The notes under the pieces are model-generated. The model made no database searches. It was not told the DNA's origin and saw only the letters and a program-made list of their open reading frames with translations. A program made the translations under genes and the position numbers. A stretch of DNA of 7,315 bases from Ignavibacteria bacterium (GTDB lineage: Bacteria; Bacteroidota; Ignavibacteria; Ignavibacteriales; Melioribacteraceae). This document shows positions 1 through 5,351 of this stretch, piece after piece. Every line of letters starts with the position of its first letter. The stretch's first letter is position 1. The DNA is taken from contig DSBF01000157.1 of assembly GCA_011049495.1 (NCBI GenBank), positions 1 through 7,315 of the forward strand. Reading direction: 5' to 3'.

Positions 1-263
1 ATAATAATAAGCGGCATACCGTAAAGCATAAATGACGCTTTTAAAATATCTGTCCCGGCAATTTCAATCTGCACTTCATCGCCGGGTTGAACTCCGTATG
101 GATCTTCTGCTTCAATTATTTTTGTATCTTTTTTCTCGGATGGTTTACAGAAAATTTTTGCCGAGCATTCTTCACAGCTTCCGGTTTGTATCAACGCAAT
201 TTCTGCATGACCATCAGCGGCTGAGAGCACAATTCCTTTTTCTATTATTGATTCGTTTTGCAT
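1..263 (-). CDS. rseC: RseC/MucC-family membrane redox protein (partial, N-terminal 87 residues)
   Basis: This frame is open from an ATG at 261-263 to the left edge, giving 87 codons; the C-terminal half is outside the window. Visible landmarks fit the RseC/MucC (SoxR-reducing system) family: a cysteine motif GSCEECSAKIFC (Cys30, Cys33, Cys39), then EDPYGVQPGDEVQIEI (about 53-68), matching the family's DP-G-x-x-GD-x-V-x-(I/V) segment, then DILKASFMLYGMPLII, the start of the first membrane segment. A Shine-Dalgarno AAAGGA lies about 3 bases before the ATG. In E. coli, RseC works with the Rnf-like Rsx complex to keep SoxR reduced. Here it follows rnfB on the same strand, so a role in assembling or exchanging electrons with the Rnf complex is inferred. 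The 308-bp gap to rnfB leaves open whether they share a transcript. Family call is fairly sure; function is inferred. Confidence 0.82.
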   Translation of the reverse strand, partial: MQNESIIEKGIVLSAADGHAEIALIQTGSCEECSAKIFCKPSEKKDTKIIEAEDPYGVQPGDEVQIEIAGTDILKASFMLYGMPLII

Positions 264-277
264 TTTCCTTTTACCAA

Positions 278-293
278 AACGGCTTAAGCCGTT
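278..293. repeat. Perfect 16-bp palindrome, REP-like, just upstream of rseC
   Basis: AACGGCTTAAGCCGTT is its own reverse complement. It ends 14 bases before the rseC start codon, so in the rseC transcript it could fold into a hairpin just upstream of the ribosome binding site. It shares the pattern AACGG-N-TTAA-N-CCGTT with the larger palindrome at 321-346, which suggests a common dispersed repeat family. On the plus strand it is followed by a T-rich run (302-318), but no plus-strand gene precedes it, so a terminator reading has no client gene. Confidence 0.65.
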
Positions 294-320
294 CCGCTTC
301 TTTTTGTTTTTTTTATTTAG

Positions 321-346
321 TAACCAACGGATTAATCCGTTGGTTA
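321..346. repeat. Perfect 26-bp palindrome, REP-like, partner of 278-293
   Basis: The 26 bases from 321 to 346 read identically on both strands. The core is AACGGATTAATCCGTT, with outer arms TAACC and GGTTA. The core differs from the palindrome at 278-293 by one complementary base pair (C/G to A/T), and the two are 27 bases apart. Two similar palindromes separated by a short linker resemble a REP/BIME pair, the substrate type of REP-associated (IS200-like) tyrosine transposases. No transposase gene is in the window, so that assignment is inference. Confidence 0.65.
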
Positions 347-420
347 ATGAGAATCAACAATTTCTTTTTTCTTCCTTTAAGAAATCCGATTGCATTCGCT
401 TTGCTATTTTCAAACATTAT

Positions 421-570
421 GAATTACTAACTCACCTTACGCAAAGATGTTATTACCCTAAAGGTTACTGTTTTCAGACCTTTCAGGTAACTTAATTTTA
501 GCCTATTAATGCAACATTGAAGATTAAAAACAAGCAACCTTCAATGTTTGTGCGTAAGGTGAATTACTAA
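421..570. mobile_element. MITE-like inverted-repeat element abutting the rnfB stop
   Basis: TCACCTTACGCA at 432-443 recurs inverted as TGCGTAAGGTGA at 551-562. The inverted match extends outward to 20 bp with two mismatches (424-443 against 551-570). The outermost bases also form an exact 10-bp direct repeat, GAATTACTAA, at 421-430 and 561-570. That could be a target-site duplication, or could arise because TTACTAA is nearly palindromic. Inside lie two further inverted repeats: AACATTGAAG/CTTCAATGTT (513-522 and 539-548), and AAAGGT/ACCTTT (460-465 and 478-483). It has no coding capacity. Size (about 130-150 bp), terminal repeats and possible duplication fit a miniature inverted-repeat element; a structured RNA or an old IS remnant are alternatives. 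It ends one base from the rnfB TAG. Confidence 0.55.
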
Positions 571-571
571 G

Positions 572-1429
572 CTAATTTTTTTCCATGCTAGTACTTTCAT
601 CAATCGGGATTTCAATAGCAATTTTTTCATTTTGATCTATATAGCCAATAGCGCCGGTTTTACATTTATCAAAAGGTATTTTCTCAGGATCAAATTGCGC
701 ATAATTAATTACCGCAAGATTATTCTCCATTACAACACCGCCATCGGATTTACGTGCACAGATACCGCAACCCATACAAGATACAGAACATACTTCTTTT
801 GCTTTTTTCGGATCATCCTGGTTTTTACAAAAAACAAATACTTGTCTATCAACAGGATGCATCTCAATAATATTACGCGGACAAGCTTTAACACAATTAC
901 CACATCCTGTACATAATTCTTCAATTACTTCCGGCAATCCATTTTCATTCATTACAATTGCGTTGAACGGACATGCTTCAACACAATCGCCGCCGCCTAA
1001 ACATCCGTAATAACATTGTTTTTCCCCGCCGGATACAATTGCCATTGCAGAACAGCTCAACGGACCATAGTATTCTACCATTTTTTTAACGGCTTCACTG
1101 TTTCCGCCTCTGCATAAAATTCTCGGCAACATTTTTATACTTGCCCCGGCATCAACACCCATTAGACCGGCAATATCATGTGCGCAATCCTCACCGCCTA
1201 CAGGGCATCCCGTAACAAGGGCTTTCCCGGAAACTACGTTAACTGCAAAATCATAACAACCTGCGTAACCGCAACCGCCGCAGTTTGCGCCCGGTAGTAA
1301 TTCATTAATCTGAGCAATTTTCGGGTCTTCAAAAACTCTAAGTTTCTTATCCGCAATAGCAAGTCCGCCTGCAAATATAAAACCGAGTCCGCCCATTGTA
1401 GCAATTGCAATTAATAAAGTCGCATCCAT
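572..1429 (-). CDS. rnfB: Electron transport complex subunit RnfB (ferredoxin-type iron-sulfur protein)
   Basis: RnfB is the electron-entry subunit, accepting electrons from reduced ferredoxin on the cytoplasmic side. The 285-residue protein begins with one membrane segment (about 4-25). The 4Fe-4S domain GANCGGCGYAGC follows, with Cys50, Cys53, Cys58 and Cys75. Next is a ferredoxin pair: C139-x3-C143-x5-C149-x3-CP and C173-TGC-GNC-VKACP (Cys173/176/179/183). A third cysteine group has Cys201, 214, 218, 221 and 224, with remote Cys256. This is the long form, compared with about 190 residues in E. coli RsxB, and resembles clostridial and Bacteroidota RnfB. The ATG at 1427-1429 has an excellent AGGAGG eight bases upstream, overlapping the apbE stop. 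RnfB is separated from the other rnf genes only by apbE. Confidence 0.96.
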   Translation of the reverse strand: MDATLLIAIATMGGLGFIFAGGLAIADKKLRVFEDPKIAQINELLPGANCGGCGYAGCYDFAVNVVSGKALVTGCPVGGEDCAHDIAGLMGVDAGASIKMLPRILCRGGNSEAVKKMVEYYGPLSCSAMAIVSGGEKQCYYGCLGGGDCVEACPFNAIVMNENGLPEVIEELCTGCGNCVKACPRNIIEMHPVDRQVFVFCKNQDDPKKAKEVCSVSCMGCGICARKSDGGVVMENNLAVINYAQFDPEKIPFDKCKTGAIGYIDQNEKIAIEIPIDESTSMEKN

Positions 1430-1434
1430 AAATA

Positions 1435-1443
1435 TTACCTCCT
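1435..1443 (-). promoter_or_regulatory. Shine-Dalgarno of rnfB formed by the end of apbE
   Basis: On the minus strand the last three codons of apbE read AGG AGG TAA (Arg, Arg, stop). They spell AGGAGGTAA, a near-perfect Shine-Dalgarno core, eight bases before the rnfB ATG. A ribosome finishing apbE therefore sits on the rnfB initiation site, implying translational coupling. The rnfB start is fixed with confidence by this site. Confidence 0.85.
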
Positions 1444-2400
1444 AAAATATTGATCGAAGCCGGATGATTTAATTATTGATCCGCTGCTGTCGACGATCAA
1501 TCCTTCAACATTTTTTAAACTTTCAATTATTCTTAATCCTTCAACCGGTCCAATGACAAATACCCCAGTAGCCAGAGCATCTGCATCAACGTTCTTTTCT
1601 GAAATTATTGTAACCGCTTGAGTTTCCAGTGAAGGAAGTCCGGTTTTCGGATTAATTATGTGGTGAAATCTTTTATTATTCTTTTCAAAGAATTGTTCAT
1701 AATCTCCGGATGTTGCAACTGAAATATTATTAAGTATAACTCTGCCGAGTAATTGATTCTTTTTTCGGGGATGCTGAATTCCGATTGTCCAATCATTTCC
1801 TTCACCAATTAATTCGCCCCCGGCATTGATTAAAAACTTTTTTATCCCGTTATTCCTTAGTATCTCTGCCATGCGGTCAACCGCATATCCTTTTGCAATC
1901 GCACCGAAATTAATTTTAACCGGTTTATTTTTTCTTATAAGATTATTCTCTAAAAGTTCAATATGTTTCCAACCCACCTTTTCAAGTGCAGATTGGATTT
2001 CCGTAATTGTCGGTTCATCCGGGTTGCCGGTTTCAAATCCTAAAATATCAATGTAAGTACCGATCGCGGCATCAAATGCGCCGTTAGTTATTTCGTAGAA
2101 TTCATTACATTTATGCAATAAATAGAAAGTTTCATCATCAACCTTGAGCTCACCTAATTCGGAATTATTAATAACCCATATATAATTACTATCTATGTAA
2201 GTAGAGTATTTTCGGTTTATCCTCTCAACTTCTTCGAATGCGGAATTAATTGCTTCATTGGCAGCTTGATCATCAGGATGAATAACTTGAATTTCAATGG
2301 TGGTGCCCATTGAAATTATTGTTCTTTTTATTTTCTCCTGCTGCGATGAACAGCCGAAGAATAAAAGAAAAAGTAATATGTAAATAAAATTATTTCTCAT
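1435..2400 (-). CDS. apbE: FAD:protein FMN transferase ApbE, predicted lipoprotein
   Basis: ApbE uses FAD to attach FMN covalently to a Thr in target proteins, here almost certainly RnfG and RnfD of the same operon. The 321-residue product has a lipoprotein signal: hydrophobic residues 5-15, then LFFGC with lipidated Cys17, placing the enzyme outside the inner membrane where the RnfG and RnfD flavin sites lie. Family landmarks in order: ISMGTTIEI (29-37), TNGAFDAAIG (105-114), NFGAIAKGYAVDRM (164-177), INAGGE (191-196), SGDYEQFF (231-238), HHIINPKTG (246-254) and the metal/FAD site DADALAT (272-278). An in-frame TAA two codons upstream fixes the ATG at 2398-2400. No clear Shine-Dalgarno is seen; upstream lies a 7-bp tandem repeat. 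Length is normal for the family. Confidence 0.95.
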   Translation of the reverse strand: MRNNFIYILLFLLFFGCSSQQEKIKRTIISMGTTIEIQVIHPDDQAANEAINSAFEEVERINRKYSTYIDSNYIWVINNSELGELKVDDETFYLLHKCNEFYEITNGAFDAAIGTYIDILGFETGNPDEPTITEIQSALEKVGWKHIELLENNLIRKNKPVKINFGAIAKGYAVDRMAEILRNNGIKKFLINAGGELIGEGNDWTIGIQHPRKKNQLLGRVILNNISVATSGDYEQFFEKNNKRFHHIINPKTGLPSLETQAVTIISEKNVDADALATGVFVIGPVEGLRIIESLKNVEGLIVDSSGSIIKSSGFDQYFRR

Positions 2401-2410
2401 GCATTATTTC

Positions 2411-2438
2411 TTGATACTTGATACTTGATACTTGATAC
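2411..2438. repeat. Heptamer tandem repeat, four perfect copies
   Basis: TTGATAC is repeated four times without error (2411-2417, 2418-2424, 2425-2431, 2432-2438); on the operon's coding strand the unit is GTATCAA. It fills 27 of the 37 bases between rnfA and apbE, and its last base is part of the rnfA TAG codon. It supplies no Shine-Dalgarno. Copy number could vary by slippage, which would change the rnfA-apbE distance in 7-base steps without altering either protein. Confidence 0.9.
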
Positions 2439-3016
2439 TAAATAGAAATCAACCCGGAAAAACCCATAAAAGCTAAAGCCAGTAAACCCGCTACAATTAA
2501 AGTAATCGGGACACCTTTGAAAGGCTTAGGAACATCTGCTAAATCAAGTTCTTCTCTAATACCAGCCATAACCGTAATTGCCAGGGTAAACCCTGCACCA
2601 GCACCGACACCGTAAACAACACCTTGAATAAATGAATAATCTTTAAGAACCATAAATAAAGCTAAACCAAGAATCGCACAATTTGTTGTAATTAGCGGGA
2701 GAAAAATTCCGAGTGCTCTATATAAAGGCTGACTAACCTTCTTTACAAACATCTCAACAAACTGAACAAGAGAAGCAATTACCAATATAAAAGAGACATA
2801 CTGCAGAAATTCTAATTGAAACGGAACAAGCAAAAGATGATAAATCAGCCAGGTTACAATAGCTGTAATTGTCATTACAAAAGTTGTTGCCATACCCATC
2901 GAAAATGCCGAAGTAATTTTGCCTGATACGCCGATAAATGGGCAAATCCCTAGGAAGTATGCAAGGACAAAGTTATTAACAATCGCAGCAGAAAAGAAAA
3001 TAAGTATTAGTTCCAT
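2438..3016 (-). CDS. rnfA: Electron transport complex subunit RnfA
   Basis: RnfA is a polytopic inner-membrane subunit homologous to NqrE. It pairs pseudo-symmetrically with RnfE around an intramembrane iron-sulfur centre that carries electrons across the membrane. The 192-residue protein has about six hydrophobic segments (roughly 3-22, 36-60, 70-90, 101-122, 129-151 and 170-190). It carries the two half-helix cysteine motifs GICPFIGVS (Cys25) and TNCAILG (Cys113), the ligands contributed by this subunit. VMAGIREELDLADVPKPFKG (149-168) is a typical conserved loop. The length matches the family. It overlaps the end of rnfE by 10 bp; its Shine-Dalgarno GGGAGG (3026-3031) lies inside the rnfE coding sequence, nine bases before the ATG, so translation is probably coupled. 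Confidence 0.97.
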   Translation of the reverse strand: MELILIFFSAAIVNNFVLAYFLGICPFIGVSGKITSAFSMGMATTFVMTITAIVTWLIYHLLLVPFQLEFLQYVSFILVIASLVQFVEMFVKKVSQPLYRALGIFLPLITTNCAILGLALFMVLKDYSFIQGVVYGVGAGAGFTLAITVMAGIREELDLADVPKPFKGVPITLIVAGLLALAFMGFSGLISI

Positions 3017-3696
3017 TTTGCTTGTCCTCCCATTTCATCTGCTTCTTTCTTTGCCTTCAAATATTTTTCGATGAGATAATTTTTCTCATCTTGTTCTTTC
3101 TTTTGCAGATAAGAATTTGCGGCGCCGAATAATAATCCTAAAGTAAGAAAAGCGCCTGCCGGTAAAATCATAACCAACCACGGTTCATAAAAATCCGGCA
3201 TAACTTGAATACCGAGTAAAGTACCGGTTCCAAATATTTCTCTTAGTCCGCCTAAAACAAAAAGAGCAATTAAAAACCCTGTTCCCATTCCAAGTGAATC
3301 CAGTAAAGAACGACCAACCGTATTCTTCGAAGAAAAAGCTTCTTGCCTTCCTAATATCAAGCAGTTCACAACTATAAGCGGAATGTAAGGACCAAGTGCC
3401 TTGCTTAATTCAGGGAACTGAGCTTTCATCACCAAATCAACAATAGTAACAAATGTTGCAATGATTAAAATGTATGCGGCAATTCTAACTTGTGTGGGAA
3501 TCAATTTTCTTATTGAAGATATAATTAAACTAGCCGATGTTAAAACAAAAGTTGTAGCAAGTGCCATAGCAATACCGTTAATTGCAGAAACCGTTACTGC
3601 TAAGACGGGACACAGCCCAAGCGCTTGTTTAAATACCGGGTTTTGATCCCATAATCCTTTTAGGTATTCTTTGCTTAGTGTCAATTGTTTTTTCAT
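3007..3696 (-). CDS. rnfE: Electron transport complex subunit RnfE
   Basis: RnfE, homologous to NqrD, is the second polytopic membrane subunit, forming the iron-sulfur site with RnfA. The 229-residue protein has QNPVFKQALGLCPVLAV near the N-terminus (Cys29) and LIVVNCLILGRQEAF (Cys112). These are the counterparts of the two RnfA cysteine motifs, within about six membrane segments. SLGMGTGFLIALFVLGGLREIFGTG (134-158) is a recognisable family segment. After the last helix there is a highly charged, Lys/Glu-rich cytoplasmic tail (about 198-222) ending GGQAKWN, somewhat longer than in minimal RnfE proteins. The ATG overlaps the rnfG stop by four bases (ATGA), with a GAGGAAGG Shine-Dalgarno inside the rnfG tail. 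It overlaps rnfA by 10 bp at its other end. Confidence 0.97.
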   Translation of the reverse strand: MKKQLTLSKEYLKGLWDQNPVFKQALGLCPVLAVTVSAINGIAMALATTFVLTSASLIISSIRKLIPTQVRIAAYILIIATFVTIVDLVMKAQFPELSKALGPYIPLIVVNCLILGRQEAFSSKNTVGRSLLDSLGMGTGFLIALFVLGGLREIFGTGTLLGIQVMPDFYEPWLVMILPAGAFLTLGLLFGAANSYLQKKEQDEKNYLIEKYLKAKKEADEMGGQAKWN

Positions 3697-4256
3697 AATC
3701 TACCTTCCTCTTCAACAGAGCGGAGCTTTGCAAGTCCGGCATTAATAATATTTACAATTGCAACAGAAGAAATTGTAGCTCCTGTAATTGCCTGGATTTC
3801 ATTTTCCTTTGAAGCAGGTGCCCCTTTTACCCAATCAATTTGGGGTCGAGCAATCAAATCAATAAATTGTTTTGTGAATGGTTCTTCGGTTACTTTTGTA
3901 CCCAAACCGGGAGTTTCAATTTGTTCGAGTACTTCCAATCCAACAAGTTGATTTAAGTTTTCTTTTACACCGATCATAATTCTTATTTTACCTTGAAACC
4001 CGTTCCCCTCATAAGGCATTGCGTAACCAATTATATTTTTGCTTTCATCAAAAACTTTATAGAGTTCGAAATCAATTGCATTAACTTTTTCATAATCTTT
4101 ACCTAACGGCTGAACCATAAAGATTGCTTTTTCTGTTGCAGCTTTGCGGTGCATTTCAATTTTAGGTGCAGCCCATCCGCTTATTTGTGAAAGTAGCGCC
4201 CCGGAAACAACACCGATCAACGAGAGAGTGATCAACATTTTAATAACTGTTTTCAT
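3693..4256 (-). CDS. rnfG: Electron transport complex subunit RnfG, FMN-binding
   Basis: RnfG (NqrC homologue) has one N-terminal membrane anchor and an extracytoplasmic FMN-binding domain that relays electrons through a covalently bound flavin. The 187-residue protein has a hydrophobic anchor at about 7-24, the family segment VLEQIETPGLGTKVTE (109-124), and AITGATISS (156-164), in which Thr161 is the predicted FMN-attachment residue. The usual acidic residue three positions before the Ser/Thr of the Dxx(S/T)GAT motif is Gln155 here, although Glu153 is nearby. RnfG overlaps rnfD and rnfE by four bases each (ATGA). It has a strong GGAGGTGA Shine-Dalgarno in the end of rnfD (4258-4265). apbE downstream supplies the flavin transferase. 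The product call is secure. Confidence 0.96.
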   Translation of the reverse strand: MKTVIKMLITLSLIGVVSGALLSQISGWAAPKIEMHRKAATEKAIFMVQPLGKDYEKVNAIDFELYKVFDESKNIIGYAMPYEGNGFQGKIRIMIGVKENLNQLVGLEVLEQIETPGLGTKVTEEPFTKQFIDLIARPQIDWVKGAPASKENEIQAITGATISSVAIVNIINAGLAKLRSVEEEGRL

Positions 4257-5224
4257 TTCACCTCCCCGAATACTCTTGGTCTTGTATACCTATTTATCAA
4301 AGGAACGAAAGCATTCATAAATAAAATTGCGTACATTACTCCTTCAGGAAGACCGCCGAATAATCTTATAATTATTAACACAAGTGAAATACCTAAACCG
4401 AATATCCACATTCCTTTTAAGGTCATTGGTGAAGTAACCCAATCGGTTGCCATAAACAGAGCACCAAATAAGAAACCGCCCGCTGTTAAATGAAATAACG
4501 GATTGGGATATAAAGCCGGATCAATTAACCAAAAAACTCCGCCAAAGATAACTGCACCGATAACCATTGCAGCAGGAACACGATAATTCACAACTCCGGC
4601 AAATATTAAAAATAACCCGCCGAGTAAAATTGCAATTGCAGAAGTTTCACCGATTGAACCACCTATATTTCCAATAAACATTGAAGATAATTCAGTTGCA
4701 ACTGAATCAAACTTAAATGCCGAAAGAGGAGTAGCGGTAGTTATTGAATCAACTTCGGTAAAATTTGGTTTTGTCCAGGTAGTCATAGGTACGGGAAATG
4801 CAGCTTGAAGAAAAGCTCTTCCGACTAAAGCGGGATTGAAAATATTAAAACCGAGTCCGCCGAAAATTTCTTTACCTAAGCCAATAGCCACAATAGAGCC
4901 GAGTGCAGTAAAAGCCAAATTGAAATCCGGTGGTAAAATTAATGCAAGTAGTAACCCCGTAATTATTCCGCTGCCGTCTGTAATCGTAACCTTTTGTTTT
5001 CGTATCAATTTAATTACTGCTTCGGTACCGACAGCAAAACCGATTGCAACTGTTATTATTAATAATTGATAAAAACCGAAAAAGATCACCGCAGAAATTA
5101 CAGCAGGAAGTAATGCTAAAACAACAAGCCACATTGCTTGTTTAGTATTCCAACGCGAATGCAGGTGCGGTGAACTTGCGAGTTCTAATTTGTAAACAGG
5201 ATTTTCAGTAGTTGTAGTAGTCAT
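4253..5224 (-). CDS. rnfD: Electron transport complex subunit RnfD, membrane flavoprotein
   Basis: RnfD (NqrB homologue) is the large multispanning subunit that carries covalent FMN and is central to ion transport. The 323-residue protein starts with a Thr-rich tip (MTTTTTE), then the conserved SSPHLHS (17-23), then about nine hydrophobic segments. Family segments include TDGSGIITGLLLALILPPD (82-100) and GKEIFGGLGFNIFNPALVGR (117-136). DSITTATPLSAF (159-170) is the flavinylation motif Dxx(S/T)xAT, with Thr165 the predicted FMN site; Thr occupies the position often filled by Gly. A later segment, FLFGALFMATDWVTSPMT (251-268), is also typical. Only a weak Shine-Dalgarno-like TGGAAA precedes the ATG. 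A 127-bp gap separates it from rnfC, but it overlaps rnfG by four bases. Confidence 0.96.
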   Translation of the reverse strand: MTTTTTENPVYKLELASSPHLHSRWNTKQAMWLVVLALLPAVISAVIFFGFYQLLIITVAIGFAVGTEAVIKLIRKQKVTITDGSGIITGLLLALILPPDFNLAFTALGSIVAIGLGKEIFGGLGFNIFNPALVGRAFLQAAFPVPMTTWTKPNFTEVDSITTATPLSAFKFDSVATELSSMFIGNIGGSIGETSAIAILLGGLFLIFAGVVNYRVPAAMVIGAVIFGGVFWLIDPALYPNPLFHLTAGGFLFGALFMATDWVTSPMTLKGMWIFGLGISLVLIIIRLFGGLPEGVMYAILFMNAFVPLINRYTRPRVFGEVK

Positions 5225-5351
5225 TTATTTTTCCAGTAATCTAAATCTTTCTCTTAATCATAATCTTAATCGCTTTTTCATTCTCAATTTGAATTAGAAA
5301 TTTTACAGCTTAGATTTCGGACTTGATCCGGAATGACATTCGTCGTTTGAG
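5225..5351. other. rnfC-rnfD spacer with low-complexity and palindromic sequence
   Basis: This 127-bp gap is the largest break inside the rnf block. On the coding strand, 5242-5271 is an imperfect short repeat of GATTAAG-like units, next to AT-rich sequence. At 5314-5334 is a hairpin: ATTTCGGA and TCCGGAAT around a CTTGA loop, with one G-T pair. The hairpin is followed on the plus strand by GACA, so the sequence CGGACTTGATCCGGAATGAC resembles palindromic repeats scattered in many bacterial genomes. No T run follows it on the minus strand, so it is not a convincing terminator. Confidence 0.5.
5314..5334. repeat. Hairpin-forming palindrome between rnfC and rnfD
   Basis: ATTTCGGA (5314-5321) pairs with TCCGGAAT (5327-5334) across a five-base CTTGA loop, allowing one G-T pair. 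The GGACTTGATCCGGAATGAC sequence looks like a dispersed palindromic repeat. In the transcript it could protect 3' ends or separate rnfC from rnfD expression, but neither role can be shown from the sequence. Confidence 0.5.

Larger units (their letters stand above)
264..571. other. Noncoding spacer between rnfB and rseC, rich in repeats
   Basis: This 308-bp gap has no credible gene. It contains two related perfect palindromes (278-293 and 321-346) on the rseC side and an inverted-repeat element of roughly 130-150 bp (about 421-570) against the rnfB stop. The stretch 347-420 between them shows nothing recognisable. The plus-strand open frames crossing it have low-complexity Phe/Leu/Arg-rich translations and overlap rseC antisense, so they were discounted. 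No convincing rho-independent terminator for rnfB is seen: the minus-strand hairpins are not followed by a T run. Confidence 0.7.

Noticed and set aside
278..320. Palindrome plus T-rich run as a plus-strand terminator
   Set aside because: The shape is suggestive, but no plus-strand gene lies upstream within the window, and the palindrome has a close relative at 321-346 without a T run, so a repeat family is the better reading.
32..430. Plus-strand 132-codon open frame
   Set aside because: It runs antisense to the rseC coding region and through the palindromic spacer, has a low-complexity Phe/Leu/Arg-rich translation and no good ribosome binding site. The minus-strand RseC motifs explain the first part.
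460..548. Hairpins behind rnfB as a rho-independent terminator
   Set aside because: On the minus strand neither AAAGGT/ACCTTT nor AACATTGAAG/CTTCAATGTT is followed by a T run, and the loops are long or the stems weak. They fit better as internal parts of the MITE-like element.
730..924. Minus-strand 64-codon open frame inside rnfB
   Set aside because: It is an out-of-frame shadow of the cysteine-rich region of rnfB, which is fully explained by the RnfB reading frame.
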